Assembly (NCBI GenBank): GCA_949987565.1
Contig: OX465105.1
Coordinates: 5,518,159 to 5,582,158 of the forward strand
DNA length: 64,000 nucleotides
Source of the DNA: Luidia sarsii
Lineage: Eukaryota > Echinodermata > Asteroidea > Paxillosida > Luidiidae
Reading direction: 5' to 3'
Part shown: in pieces, positions 10,522-23,619 of the stretch
Position numbering within the stretch: position 1 is the first letter of the stretch
How the letters are laid out: each line of letters opens with the position of its first letter
Notes under the pieces: model-generated
What the model saw: only the letters and a program-made list of their open reading frames with translations
Database searches by the model: none
Told to the model about the DNA's origin: nothing
Made by a program: the position numbers and the translations under genes

Positions 10522-11360
10522 AGTTGCGTTCCCACTTTGAAAATTATCAAAGATTGGATCGCAATTTAAAAGACAATTATTTGTACACATGTGACCCAGC
10601 CAGAGGCACTTTCCAGACTGCCCTCGCTTGGTTTGCATTAGGGCCGTTCCCACTACGAAAATAATCGCGATTTGAATCACGATTCAAAATCTTTTTTTTT
10701 GCCGTGTCCACACAGGCCAAATAATCACGTCACAAGTAAATGCGAGCCGATTGCGGTCAGCATAGTCGCGCTGCGCAAGCGGGAATGGCGGGACTCGCTG
10801 ACAAATGTTAACAAACCCTGTGCTGCACTTCTTGGCAGTCAGCTGCAGGCAGGAAATGCCATGCTTGCGCAATGCATTGTTGGCTTGAAAGAAAAAAAAG
10901 GGTGCAATTCGAGTGGAGCATTCCCACACACATCGCGTCGCAAATAAACGAGATTGTTTGAAAAAAATTCACTCTTAGAGGAGTCCGAATTGCGATTCAA
11001 ATCCCACTAATAATTGTGTTTATTGCGTCCCCACAAAAAAAACTGGAGTTTGAATCGCGATTCAAATCGCAATCCAAATAATCGCATTTATTTGGTGTAG
11101 TGGGAACGGCCCTAATGTACTGTATGGTTCGCGCACGCTGCACAGCCATTGTGGGATGTAACTGAATTGTGGGATGTAACTCAACGATTTTCTCTTTTCA
11201 TGAGCGTTTACACACACAGGGCTAGGCAAATAGCATCCTGTTTTTGAAAAGTGCGATTCAGATTGTGATTTTTAGTGCTTTCTTTAAACTTTCAGTCACA
11301 TGAAAAAACAACCGCTTTTTGAATCAAAATAAACGATTCAAAATAAAAAAATGAATCCCA
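10522..11360. mobile_element. TIR element family A2, split by a younger family A copy
   Basis: The left part (10522-10636: GTTGCGTTCCCACTTTG ... CACTTTCCAGACTGCCC) and the right part (11116-11360: CACGCTGCACAGCCATTGTG ... CGATTTTCTCTTTTCATGAG) are contiguous in the related copies at 14.4 and 30.1 kb. Here they are separated by the intact copy at 10637-11115. In the right part GTGGGATGTAACT is doubled. The outer right boundary is approximate. Confidence 0.75.
10637..11115. mobile_element. TIR element family A, copy 3 (nested, reverse orientation)
   Basis: It runs from TTAGGGCCGTTCCCACTA to TAGTGGGAACGGCCCTAA with very similar ends and several AATCGCGATT palindromes inside. Its internal order is the reverse of copies 1 and 2. 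It interrupts an older A2 element. Confidence 0.87.
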
Positions 11361-11950
11361 CTTTTTTTGTGCAAGTTTTTGGCATTTAGGTTGTTGGGGT
11401 TGTCAGCCAACTGGGCCGCTTATCCGACCTGGGGTATCAGGTGACGCGACGCCATTTCTGGTGGCTGGTGACACCAGGGCCACTGTTACATGTAATACAA
11501 AATGTGTCCCGGCATATAATGACACCATTGTGACATGTGACATTTACACATTCCTCCCTTTTTGGTTCACATTATAATGTGTGCATGCTTCACTTATTTC
11601 CAAATGTCATCGCCAGGCTGGAGTTGATGGACTAATATCAAACCAATTGTACTGATTTAGTCTGGTTGGAATTTGTGTGCTTTTCAATTGTGGACTTTTT
11701 CATACTGAAAAGCCAAGAGCTCCATGTACATGTAGAATAGTACAATGTAGCTGTGTACACATATTACTCCAATTCAAAGGGTTGTCATGGCTTGTCAAGG
11801 ACATTGCCTGAGTTCTGACCTCTGCTGAATTGCTGTGATATTGCCCGTGGGCGTTTCAACTTAATTGAACTGTTCATTCCCCTTGCAGATACACCATACT
11901 TTCACACTACAGTACAAATCAGTAGTGTACAAACATGTAGTTTTGTTATA

Positions 11951-12171
11951 CAGTGGAATGTTGCTACAATGTACATGTATGTATAATGAACGCAGATTTA
12001 CCGAATATTTGGCCATAACGAATATACATGCCTTTTGGCTCATGACTTGTGTGTACAAAATATCTAGAGCTATTCTCTACAAAGTTCTGCTATATACATG
12101 TATAACGAATGACCGCTATACCTAACAATTTTCCTGGATCCCTGGATGTTCGTTATAGCAACGTTCCACTG
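11951..12171. mobile_element. pogo/Tigger-like MITE (221 bp) with TA target sites
   Basis: The left end is CAGTGGAATGTTGCTA and the right end reversed is CAGTGGAACGTTGCTATAAC, both flanked by TA. CAGTGGAAC-type ends with TA duplications are typical of pogo/Tc1-mariner MITEs. In the left arm, extra bases including TGTACATG lie between TTGCTA and TAATGAACG, compared with TTGCTATAACGAAC in the right arm. Confidence 0.82.
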
Positions 12172-12499
12172 TAATGCTCAACTGATGGACCATGATTTGA
12201 GTGAATCAGTCGGTGGATCACAGAGCCAGTTGCGAGTTACACATGTTTGTAAGTGGTCCACTTGACCATTTGGCCCAATGGCTGGTTCCTGAGACACATG
12301 GCACAGGACCACATGTGGGGATGCATAATTGATCCACTAAAGTTCATACACATTTGGGCAACCTCATTGCACTGCACTACCCGAGGGCCTGTTTTATAGC
12401 CTCACGCTCTGAGGACATCTTTGGTCACACTGCTCACAAGTAATATAGTGTACATGTACATGTGCTAGGAGTGTACATGTACATAGTATACATGTACAT

Positions 12500-12850
12500 G
12501 CAGAATCCTATTTGCCTTTTGCAGGATTCTGCAGGATTCAGGGCACATGAGAGTTGACACATTGCAGGATTCTGCAGGATTCAGGGCACATGAGAGTTGA
12601 CACATTGCAGGATTGTGCAGGATTGTGCTGGATTCAGGGCATTAGGGATTTATGTCACTGTAGGAAAATGCAGGATACAGGCTACATGTACTACTAGTTT
12701 CAAAGTGCTGGAGAAGGATTTTGCAGGATTGAGGGCACATGAGAGTTGACACACTGTAGGAATGTGCAGGATTCAGGTCACATGGTAGGATTGCAGGATT
12801 TTGCAGGATTCAGGTTATATCTTACAACAAATTGTTAGGGGTTAGGGTTA
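12500..12850. repeat. GCAGGATT minisatellite, locus 1
   Basis: Units built on TTGCAGGATTCTGCAGGATT, followed by CAGGGCACATGAGAGTTGAC, repeat with a period of about 46-55 bp over some 330 bp. The right end is TTAGGGGTTAGGGTTAATTC. A second array with the same words and the same edge is at 62.33-62.84 kb. Confidence 0.88.
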
Positions 12851-14064
12851 ATTCAATCAAATTTATATACCAGTACATGTGTATAGTAGCCTCAACTCGA
12901 CATACATACATGTATGCTATCACCTGATGGCCAGGACAACTGAGAACAGCCATTGGGCTATTGCGCACTTGCAATGGAAAAGTCTGGCACTGGCAGGCTA
13001 TTACATTTTCTTCAAACATCCGGTGCTGACAAAGTGTATTTATAACAAACTGTTTTGATGGTGATAATCAGTCAGTACCCCCTGTATGTACATGAGTATA
13101 CAACTGAGGCAGGCAACTGCTTGGATAAAGAAACCAGGCAACTATCTTTTGGGGCAAAATTTGCCAACAGGGGCTTGGTTCATTTAGTGTCAATAAAACA
13201 GACTCGCTTTACATGTATGCTACAGTACATGTAGCTCTGATTCTGTTCGTAATGAATTATTAAGATTGTTGAAATAGGACGTAAGTCGTAGGCCCTATCT
13301 ACAATGTACAGTACATACTGTACTTCCATAGGCCAGTTCTGTCATGGAGTCTTCTAGAACTACTGTAACATAGAATGTATGCTACTGTTCAATCTTATCC
13401 CTACTCCCACGATAAACTTCAAACTCAAATATTCTTCCAGCAACTGCGCATTTAAGTCAACATTTCCATTCAAAGCTGCCCATTGACTCAAGCTCAGTTC
13501 CAAGTACATGTAGCATCCGAATTTCATTTATTAAATGCTATTAATGCATACATGTACGCTAAAATGCTCTGTAAATGTTTTGCCTCTGAATTTTGACAAG
13601 AAATTGATGAGTGTGCAGTAATTACAGTCGGAGCATAATAAACATCTTGTCAGACGACATTGTCGAGCCTACATGTAGTTCCAGTTGTGACGATAGTGTG
13701 GCCGTTTGTTATTCTTCCTCCTCCATTTCCATTTTCCACCCTCCCTCCTCCTTTGCAATGCTGTGTGCAAGAGCAACAAGATAAACCCTGCCTAGGAATG
13801 TGAACGTGGGTGTTTTCTCCCCGTCTCTCCCCCATCCCCCAAAGAGCAGGCCGGGGAATTGTAGGCTTTCAAGCTACAATGTACATGCAGACGTACAGTA
13901 TGCTCATGTACCCCATTGAAAGAGCCAGGCATTCAATCTGCCTTAATGCCTGATTGAACCTCAGCTGTTTTTCTTCTTTTGGGCCAGTAAATTCAGGGTT
14001 TTACAAGTTTTTTCCGGTCATGGAAAGTAACTTCACTTCCTTAAAATCAAATTACAGTAATTAC

Positions 14065-14180
14065 TCTGCCTTTGAGAAAGGTCCTGCTAGGATCGAAACG
14101 TCAGGCCCACTAAATTTGAAGATTTGCATTTTGGTAATTTTAGTCAGTAAGCAGTTTGCAACATTTGTGTATGTATCACT
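14065..14180 (+). mobile_element. GAAACGTC family (hammerhead-like core), single copy
   Basis: The sequence TCTGCCTTTGAGAAA, the hairpin GGTCCTGCTAGGATC, then GAAACGTCAGGCCCACTAAA and a tail GTCAGTAAGCAGTTTGCAAC. The hairpin has a 6-bp stem with loop GCT. The same block recurs at about ten places in the window; this copy is close to consensus. Confidence 0.85.
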
Positions 14181-14387
14181 ACAGTAATTACTGATAAATA
14201 ATCTGATACAATGAGAAATGTGCTGCTACAGTAGGACAAATTAGTAGGTCCCTATTGAAGTAATTTGTGAGATTTGCATTTTGGTAGGGCCTAATTGGAA
14301 TCAGTAATTTGGGGGTATAAACCTGAACAATCTCTTCTGACTGATGATGCACATTGTGGCTAGGCTGATCAAGCCGCCCAATTTTAG

Positions 14388-14880
14388 ATGCGTTCCCACT
14401 AGCACAAAATATTGCGATCCACTTTGGGATTTTTAAATCACGATTCAAAAATCTATTTTTAGTTTTTCAGTGTGTAAATGATGAAATCTACCGGAACACT
14501 CGCGATGCTAATCGTGATCCAAAATGCAGTTCTTGTGATTTGTTGAAAAGAGAAAATCGATAAGTTACATCCCACAGTTCAGTGCACGCAGATAAACATC
14601 CTGCGTTACCACAACCAGCTGTTCATCTCAACATGGCTGTGCGTGAACCGTACTGTACATTGTATGAGCAATTGAGCATGGTACATGTATGGTACATTGT
14701 ACGAGCAAACCAAACTTGCGCGCAGTCCAGTAAGTGCCTGCAGCTCACAGCTGGGTCACATTCCAGACATGCGCACTCTGGTTAGGTCGCATTTCAGGCA
14801 TGCTCAGTTCGGCCCGCAAAAAAAATGTTTTTTTAATCGTGATCCACTTGTAATGATTTTCCTCATGGTAACGCACCTTT
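14388..14880. mobile_element. TIR element family A2, copy at 14.4 kb
   Basis: It starts AGATGCGTTCCCACTAGC and ends CATGGTAACGCACCTT. The middle contains GTTACATCCCACAGTTCAG and CACATTCCAGACATGCGCAC, and it is the reverse-oriented relative of the copy at 30.1 kb. Two GTACATTG-type words lie in its centre. Confidence 0.78.
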
Positions 14881-15419
14881 TGTCCAAAGTTGCTTGTGAT
14901 GTCCTAGAATTGTACATTTTCACTGTTATTTCTAACTTCTAATGTAGGATTAATTTTATTGAAATGATTCAAAGTTTGTGTAGATTTCCCCTATTTTGGG
15001 AATATTAAGAAAAGTCAATATGATAGGTCCATAAAGGCCATCTGGCATCACATAATTACATGTACATGTACTTGTCCCGCCTTGCCATTAAAATGTGCAC
15101 TACGTGCACAATGGGTGGTACCACATACATGTACATTAACATGCATTTGCATACATTTGCCACGCCACCAAGGTAAAAGTGGGTCATGAACCTGATAGAC
15201 ACATATGGCTGGCATTATTGTGCTATTGTTTGTGCAGTACAGATAAACAGATGCAGCCATTGCAGCGCAAATCATGCTTTTACACATAGTTCTGTAAAAC
15301 TAAAAGTGTAAATTTTAACCTCAAATTAATTGAGGATATGCTTCAAATTTCATGATTCACAAATTTGCACCTCATAGTCATAAGCTCAGTCAAATACTTA
15401 GTAATGTCGTGGAATACAA

Positions 15420-15640
15420 ATGTACATAAACTTACAATGTACATGTACATGTACAGTATGTATACAGGTGCCTTTTCTCATTTCTGTCCAAGACCAGTTA
15501 GAGGCACACATGCATGTATGTATGTACAGTACATGTACATGTATACATGTACAGTACATGTATAGTACAAGTACATATTAATGTATGTACACAATGTACA
15601 TGTACGTGTACAGTACAGTATGTACATGTACATTATATTT
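15420..15640. repeat. TGTACA-rich tract
   Basis: Runs of TACATGTACATGTACAGTA alternate with CATGCATGTATGTATG. The related tracts at 16.10-16.19 and 16.93-17.07 kb are of the same kind and have no unique content. Confidence 0.8.
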
Positions 15641-17078
15641 ATGCGAACATTTAAAGCCCCTACACAACATTGGTAAGATTGGAAAACAAAATGTTCGTAA
15701 CAGATTTACATGAAATTTATACAGTTTGAAGATGCGCATGTAATAGAAACCTCGCACTGAAATATTTCTGTCTAAAATGTTGTATTTTTGGAGAAAAGAA
15801 TAAAGAAATAATTTACATACAGTATGTACAGTGTACGTCTCACCCCGAGATCTAAATTGTTTTTCGGAACAATACGTTGAATGCTGCATTTTCGCGAAAC
15901 AAAAGCGGTTTTTCACTATTTTCTCGAGACTGTTGGCGGATTGAGCTGAAACTTTCACTATTTCATGCGTACATGTATGCTGGATCAAACAACGTATGGA
16001 TGCTATTCGACCATCATTGTGTTAAATCTATTTAAAATAACATGTAAGATACATACAGCATATAGTTTTTTCACACATATTTTTATTTCAATGCCAGCAT
16101 TGCGTGTACATGTTTGTTTGTAGTAAATCCCTACGTACATGTACATGTACATGTACATGTACTGTACACATGTACATGTACCTTACATACATCATATTGC
16201 AAGTGGTTGCTGCATTCAAACCTGTTTCATACCGGTAGTTGGAAGAAAAACAAGCCAGACTGTCCCTGAGCAAGGCGTTTCACATTAATAAGCCTCCGCC
16301 CTCCATCCAGGTGTAGTGCATGGGAGCATTATGCTTAGTAGTAGTACAGTAGTTGTGCGCATTGACATTGTCAAATGCAGGCAGCCAGGTCCGCCTGTGC
16401 ATATCCCTAGGAGGGGAGATATTGAATCTGGGTTGGGGGTGGGGAGCAGAGGATGCCAGTCAGCAAGGATAATATTATGAAGGGCTTTCAGACTGCCTCC
16501 AGTTAAGGAGACTTTGCTGTAATTAATTCGGGAGAAGAATAGGGTCAGGGAGCATTAGTGTCACTCTGAAATGTTTTATTGTAAAGCGTATATTGTATAA
16601 ACTTGTACATACATGTACAAGGTTGAGGAGTTGGAGAAATGCAGGGTGTACATGCATACAAAATACGATTATCACTCTTATATGTTCTATAGTGTACATG
16701 TTTATTTGAATACTCTACTCTTGTTATGAAATTATATGTAGGTATGCAAAATTATTACACGTAACTGGTAGGCCTACATGTACATGTACTGTACATGTGT
16801 ATCCACTTTTATTGGGTATTAAAGTTCAACTAAAACGGTTTTAAGAAATCTGAAAATTTGCCAGAAATTTTGTTATGAGTTGTTTGAATGTTTACTATCT
16901 TTTATGTTTTAGTTGCCCTTTATGTCAAAAATTCTGTACACATACATGTACTGTACTGGAAGTCTGGAACATGTACTGTGTGTACTGTGTACATGTACAC
17001 TGTACACAATGTATACACATGTACACATATGTACATTGTACCAGTACAGTGTGTACTATAGTACTACTGTACAGTCTA

Positions 17079-17553
17079 AAGCCGCGTCCGCACTGGACTT
17101 AAAATGGGTAAACTAACCGAGCAAATGGGTAAATTGACCATTTTAAGTCCAGTGCGGACAGCCCAGGAAGTTTTCCTCTCAGGTAACTTACCCGACTCCA
17201 GTGGGTAGTTTAACCGACCAACTTCTGCCCGGTTAAATTGACCAGGTCAGTTTAACCGAGTCGATAAGTCCAATCCGGACATGACGTCTCGGTAAACAAC
17301 TCGGTTAAAAACCACATCTGGCGCCCCGCATGTTACGTTACTGTATGCAAGACTCGTGCGGGCGCAGGGTAACAACGTGTTTGTGTACCTAGAGTACATG
17401 TACATGCACATGTATATGAGTCGGTTAGTTTTACCGATCGTCTCTGTTAGTTTACCCGAGTCGAAAAGTCCAAGTGCGGACGCCGGGAAGATTTACCCAT
17501 TGGAATGTTACCCACGGGCTCGGTAAAAAATAAGTCCAGTGCGGACACGGCTT
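17079..17553. mobile_element. TIR element family B (about 475 bp)
   Basis: The ends are AAGCCGCGTCCGCACTGGAC (left) and GTCCAGTGCGGACACGGCTT (right), an inverted pair with one mismatch over 20 bp. Internally, TTAGTTTACC, GGTCAGTTTAACCGA and further (T)AAGTCCAGTGCGGAC copies repeat the end sequence. One TACATGTACATG stretch sits in the middle (about 17395-17412). No coding capacity. Confidence 0.9.
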
Positions 17554-17729
17554 AAGTCCCAAAACACGTACCGGTAGATGAAAATGGAGTGTTTTCTTTT
17601 AATCGGAAATCAGTTTTGCTGTCAAGCTGGCTGTGTGAGATTAATTTGTACACATACTGTACATGTATAGAGTGTAGAGAAACATGTATTTGTTAGAGAT
17701 GGTGTCAAATACTACTGTTACATGAATAC

Positions 17730-18220
17730 AATTGTACATGTACGCACAACAAATATGTATACATACAATGTACGTACATACGTATGTATGTGTACATGTG
17801 TACTATAGGAGTATAGGCTATACAGTATGTATACACGTCATGTACATGTACAGTACTTGTATAATGTATCAGAAAATTGAATCTGAAAACTGCCAGGAGT
17901 GTTTTTATTTCACAATTTTACTGAGGCCATTAAGAAGTACGGTACATGTACATGTACTGTACAATTTAAATTGAAAGTACTGTACAGTTGTGTGTACAGT
18001 GAAGTCCCATTGGTAGCAATTAACAATGACATGTACATGATATGTACAGTACTGTACATGTACACATGTACATTATGTACATTTACATTATGTACATTTA
18101 CATTATGTACATTTAAATCTACACATGTACACTGTACACATACATACATTGTAGGGCATTGTACATTTAGTGCATGTTGTACACATGTACTGTACATACC
18201 GGTACATACACCTGTACATG
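17730..18220. repeat. TGTACA-rich tract with 14-bp sub-repeat
   Basis: Dense TACATGTAC/CAGTAC words include three tandem copies of ACATTATGTACATT at about 18068-18112. Open frames here are periodicity artefacts. Confidence 0.8.
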
Positions 18221-18794
18221 TGACCAAGGGAGCTTAATTGAATTTATTTCCAATCTGTCCAATTTCACAATTAGTTACAGTGGGGGGGGGGGGGTAACGT
18301 CAAAGTCACTGAATCGATATCACTTGAAATCGACTTGGCTCGTCCAAACCCTCCCGCACAATTAATAGAGAACCAATGTGCCATTTGCAGCTCATTACAG
18401 TGCTAATTGAACATTTAATTCAATTAAAAGATTCAAAAACTATATCACAGGGGTCAGGCAGAATTTAATACTTTATCTCCTGTGTCTTGCTCCAAATGCA
18501 AACATCAGTCAGCTTTCTTCCCTCAGAGTAAAACAAGTGGCTTGTCAAGATCCATGCACTGTACATCATGTATAATGTATATGTACATGTACATGTACAG
18601 TATGATGTACGGTAGCTGCAGTCTTTGTGGTTTGGAACTTGGTTAGGATACACAGAAGTCAGTGGTGTGGGATTTCCAGACAGTTTTAATTATTGACTGG
18701 GTGGGGGCTTTTTTATGCTATTAATTTTCAAACAAAGGTCTAAAAAGGAAAACTTAAGCACTGTGGGACATTTTTGAACAATGGAGATATATCA

Positions 18795-18875
18795 AAGAAA
18801 ATTTGACTGGATCTGGATTTGGACCCAAGACCCCTGTCTGAACGGCACTCAAGCATCTACATGTAGCTGTGTTAC
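18795..18875 (-). mobile_element. tRNA-derived SINE fragment, degenerate
   Basis: Read on the minus strand: AGCTACATGTAGATGCTTGA, then GTGCC, then GGGGTCTTGGGTCCAAATCC. This resembles the A-box/B-box layout of the SINEs at 21.04 and 37.98 kb, but with ACATGT inserted after AGCT. Confidence 0.45.
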
Positions 18876-18941
18876 AGTACTAGATTTATAACTACATGTA
18901 CAATTGTACAGTACATGTACACTGTACATGTACATGTATAC

Positions 18942-19060
18942 GTGGGAAGGCTGCCACCTACCGGTAAGGGCTGGATAGCTCAGGGCAGGTGTCAAGAGTA
19001 CATGTACATGTACATGTATGTAGGTATGTTAAGCCAGAGGTATTGGGTTCAAACCGGCAG
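18942..19060 (+). mobile_element. tRNA-derived SINE, copy 1
   Basis: A leader GTGGGAAGGCTGCCACCTA, then GGGCTGGATAGCTCAGGGC (A-box-like) and TATTGGGTTCAAACCGGC (B-box-like). A TACATGTACATGTACATG run fills the anticodon-arm region. The same leader and boxes occur at 21.04 kb and, reversed, at 35.15 and 37.98 kb. Confidence 0.7.
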
Positions 19061-21040
19061 TCCACAAAAGGTGATGGGTTTGGAATGGGGAAGGGGGTTC
19101 GTTTGAAGGGATCTGAGAAATAACAGCCTCTCAGTGGTTCTCGCATTGAAAACCCAAAGGCAGTTGCTTTACAATTTGAATATGTATACATGTATGTCAG
19201 TATGTGTGTGCAAAGGTCATGAAGGTATCATTATTTTGAATAAAAACAAGAAGAATTCAGACCCTCTTCTTCAAAACCTGTCGCTTTTGATTTTAGAGAA
19301 AGTGGCCAAGGCTACCTTGGATTTTAAGAGACACACAGGATGGTACACATGCACATGTACAGGTACCTCCATGTCTGAATATACATACCGGGGTAGGAGT
19401 GGCTCGGTATTGTACTGTACAATGTGCACGTACATGCTACAGTCCATTACATGTACACGTACTGAATACATTTTACCAGAGCTCCAGCTGTGTGGGACAG
19501 AGTAGCTTTTTCCCATACAATGCTGCATCTCTTTCCAACTTGCCAGGTGCATGTTATCCTTTTGCCCAGTGATCTTGGCTCTTTCAAGAGGTATTGATTC
19601 ATTCCAAAGATATTCATTCCTTCTGCTTCTACATGTACTTCATCCTTGTTTAGGTTAAATGCCTCCTTCCCCCTCCCTCCACATTTAGAATAATAAGTAC
19701 AGTACATACATGTAGAAGTACATTTTGTACTAGCACGTATAGGCCTATGCACCACACACAGCATGTACAGTAAATGATTGCACAGACGTACATTTGTACC
19801 ACCCAATATTTCTCCTTTTTTCCCCCTTTATCATTCAAGTCTGTGCCCTGTGTTGTAGCATGGGGCCTTCTTCCTCCATGGTTGTAGAAGCCCAAGTGAA
19901 ATCTACAATGTACTCATTAATACCACCACCCTTCCCAGTCCAGGCTACATGTACTATACAGTATGTACAATGTACATGTACATGTACCTACAGTAGGCTA
20001 CATGTAGCTGGAGCACAGAGCAACCATTCCTTACTGCACACGTATTCAGGCACCAATTGCATTGAGCACTGACAGTCCTGCATGATGAAATAAGCCTGCC
20101 ATCCAAAACCTGAGACAACTTTTTGTTTTATACCTGAGCAAGCAGTGGTCAAATATGTGTTCCAACACCAAAGTAACAACCATCTCAACCTACAGTAGTA
20201 TGGTTGGAATCCTGTTTATGAAATGGAGGCATTTCGTGTTAACTACTGTACATGTATGTACATATACATGTATGTACATGTTGGTGCTGAAGCAGGTCCA
20301 TTTACCATTCCATTGGGTCCTGGTGTTTGCTGGCAAGAGACCTCAATAATCCAAATCCAACAGAATTTGCTAACCAATTCAAATTAATTAATTCAAATTA
20401 ATTCAATTCAAATTAAGGTCTTTTTTTTTACAACACACTCAAGGCTCCACACTAACTCAAATGTTGCTTAGTTTTGTGATTTACATTTAAAAGTTTAAGT
20501 CAGTAGTGTCTACATGTCTTTCCATAAGCCTACTCAGTACTCACATTGTACAGTGTGGAAGTTTGGAACTTGCCCGAAGTTATCAGAAATAAGATTTTCA
20601 ACAAAATGGTGCCGTGCACGAATCGTTCATTTTATATCCTCATTCATTTAATTTGTTATATCACAGGGAGGAACATAGAATATGAAAAATTCACCGAATG
20701 TTTAAGCAAGTTAATAGTGATGACACTCTGAGAGAAAATTAACAGCACCCCTGTAGCCTGTAGGATTGCTTAATTGTGAACCAAATCACGATCAAGTTGC
20801 TCTCCAAAAACAACTTATCATTCAGAATACCAAACACCAAACAAATCTCACTTATACTTTCAAACAAACCAAGGAAAAACTGCCTGGAAAATTGTGGTCC
20901 CCAAGCTGCCGTAGCCAGGTTCAAAACAATTAGTTGTTTGCATCTGAATGAAACCAGGGGTGTGATCCCTGGAGATATACGGCAGTTAATGGTTGAATTG
21001 CTTCTGACTGGCGCCCCAACCCGGCAAAGACTAGTTGACT

Positions 21041-21155
21041 ATTTGGGAGGCCACCATCTAAGGGCTGGATAGCTCAGATGGAAGAGCACTGGTACATGTA
21101 CGTTAGTTCAGAGGTCTCAGGTTCAAGTCCCGGCCCACTCAAAGTTTTCTGTGCC
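21041..21155 (+). mobile_element. tRNA-derived SINE, copy 2 (best preserved)
   Basis: The leader ATTTGGGAGGCCACCATCTA is followed by GGGCTGGATAGCTCAGATGG, a GTACATGTAC insert, then GTCTCAGGTTCAAGTCCC and GGCCCA. The polymerase III A- and B-box spacing and the closing GGGC/GGCCC pairing resemble a tRNA, but the anticodon arm is disrupted, so this is a SINE head and not a functional tRNA gene. Confidence 0.78.
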
Positions 21156-21422
21156 AATTTTTCACTTACATACTTTGATAACATCAATCAACCGAATCAA
21201 AGGATGTCATAGTGGAAAGATCAAATTTACTACAGTTGTAGGAAAATATTTACAAAATATTTACGATGAAGAACAAGACAAAGAGACTCTGTGACAGGGA
21301 AACCCTCCCACAACCTACACATACAGTATGTAGGGAAAACAAGCATTTGTTATTGTCTATTGAAATTGACATGTATAGTGTTTATAAGAATTTAATTAAA
21401 TGGATGTTCAAAAAATTTGTTT

Positions 21423-21545
21423 TGATCCTAGCATGATCTTTCTCAAAGGCAGCTTAAGGTCCTGCTAGGATCGAAATGTCAGACCCTCCTATTTTTTTAA
21501 ATTCGCTTTTTGGTCAGTTTAGTCAGTAAAGTAGTTTGCAACCTA
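21423..21545. mobile_element. GAAACGTC family, head-to-head pair (diverged)
   Basis: A reversed 5' piece (GATCCTAGCATGATCTTTCT, then CAAAGGCAG) is followed at once by a forward copy (GGTCCTGCTAGGATCGAAAT, then GTCAGACCC) with its tail AGTCAGTAAAGTAGTTTGC. Confidence 0.75.
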
Positions 21546-22189
21546 TGGATCCCCGTGTTGATATGAAAACAAATTTTGTACCATAGAGGTTTTATAAAGG
21601 AAATGAATTCTATTTGAAAGAAATGGTAATTCCAATTGAAAATATCTAGTCTGTTAAAAAGTTAAATAAGGTTTGCTAAAAGGTCATTCTTAAAATATAA
21701 TGTAAGAAAAATGCAAACAGTTTTTTAATTTATTTTTTATTACATAACCATTGGCTAAAAATATCAGCCGCTAGCGGAAGTTGTGGGCGGAATTTGCTTT
21801 AAATAATGCACTAAGCAGTCCCAAGTGGCAGGAATAGGCCTTTGGGATTAGTGATGGAGCATGCAGCTGAATGGTTGCACAGGCAGACAGGCATTAAGAG
21901 CATGATTGACCAGTGTGGTCTGCTTCATCTTTGAAGTTCCCTCCAAAGTTGTCAACACATTTCACTGAAGTCAAACAAAACCTTTTAATTTTAGCATTTG
22001 ACAGAAATAACTCCATGTACTGTATGTACACTTGAATATGTATGCATGTAGATGTACACCTGTTCATGTATCGTGTATTTTTATATGATATAATGATTAC
22101 ACCGCACAAACATGTAATGTATACAGTTATACAGTATGTTCATATGCACTGTACATTGTATACATTTTTTTGTATGTGTACATATACAT

Positions 22190-22340
22190 GTACTTTTTAC
22201 ACATGTACAGTACATGTACATGTACATACAGTACATGTACTGTACATGTACATATATACTGTACATGTACATCAAACAGTGTAAATACTACATTTTTTTA
22301 GTGTACATGTACATGTACATATTGGGTCTATTATGTACAT
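22190..22340. repeat. TGTACA-rich tract
   Basis: Mostly GTACATGTACATACAGTACA-type units between A/T-rich flanks. Confidence 0.75.
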
Positions 22341-22654
22341 GTGTATGATCAGATTATATACTATATGTATATATATATAATGTATAATGAAATCATTTTT
22401 CTTATCTTGAAATCAAAGATCTGAGAACATGCACCAGTTGGTAAAAGCGGTTACCTATTTTTTTAATTCAATGGTCAATGATGAGAGGTCACAAGAGGGC
22501 CTGTTTGGTCAAAGGTTAGAGGTCAGAAGGTAATGGATGGACATGTTCATACATGTACCCTATTGCAGTGCCATTATACTGTACATGTAAGATCATATTT
22601 TCGTTTTCATACAATAAAAAGGAAAACTAGAGATTTATGTCTGTTGGCTAACAG

Positions 22655-23290
22655 AACATAACGCTTTTCCGCATCTGGTTCTCTCTCAAAAAAAAAAATT
22701 TGAAAAAAAAAAAATTGACATGAGCGGGGTTCGAACCCGTAACCTCCATTCCTAACCCAAAACGCATGTGCATATTTTGTGCACAAAGTCTGAGCGACTT
22801 CATTATATTTTTCAAAAAATCATAATAATTCTGAACAATGGTTGATTGCTTCCAAACTCAGGATTATGAATGTCTAGCACAATAGCTACCTGCACACCAA
22901 GTTTTGAGACGACTGGCCTTTGGCAAATATGCGTTTTAAAAACACGCTTTTTGATGACGTCACGATTGCGTCATGGCATTTTGGCCCCGGAGGGTGTTTA
23001 TAAACTACATCCCCAATAGATATAATCGAAAAAATGAAAAAAATCTTGCTCCGTTGGCCAAATATGCTCAATTGAATGTTAAAATCTTAAAAGTTTATGA
23101 CCTCATTAATATTCATGAGATGACGTCACGATCAAATGAGGGCAATTTTTGGATACACCTTTTCCCAACTTAGATATAGTGCAAACTTGGAACAAAACAA
23201 AATTGCTTTTTTGCTTTTATTGAAGTTTGAAATTTGCCCCTTTAAAGCGCTGTCACTTGACACGTGGTGACGTCATGAAGTTTTCAAGAC
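22655..23290. repeat. Long direct repeat, unit 1 (three CRE octamers)
   Basis: From the GGGGTTCGAACCCGTAACC word (22728) to CTTCAGCAAGGGCTCTAT (about 23317), this matches 23631-24232 at high identity. Three perfect TGACGTCA palindromes are at 22955, 23121 and 23268. The GGTTCGAACCC word resembles a tRNA T-arm on either strand, hinting at a SINE head on the minus strand. No protein is encoded. Confidence 0.85.
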
Positions 23291-23619
23291 AACTGCGCAC
23301 AACTTCAGCAAGGGCTCTATATATTTATCAAGTTTGAAAAAAATCATAGTTTGTTCAATGGCAAAAATGCCTTCCGAAAAAATTATGCGGTACACCAGCC
23401 ATTTATTTTCTTTCTGCACCACATGAGGGCGCACTTCACAGCAACTGTCTGATACGCGGATAGGTAGCATCGTGATTGACGGTTTGGCCCTTTCACGTGA
23501 CCACCCAAGCAAAAACAGACAAAGAAAAAGAGAACAAAATACATATGTTTATTCTATAATAGGTTAAGGCCCACTTCGCGTCGTTTTAATTGAATTTGTG
23601 ACGGACGAAAAAAAGAGAG

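Noticed and set aside
15651..16015. Third copy of TIR family J suggested by CACAACATTGGTAA
   Set aside because: Only the first 15-20 bases resemble the family end; the interior and right end do not match.
22725..22765. Minus-strand tRNA gene suggested by GGGTTCGAACCC
   Set aside because: Only a T-arm-like word is present; no acceptor, D or anticodon arm can be folded around it in either repeat unit.
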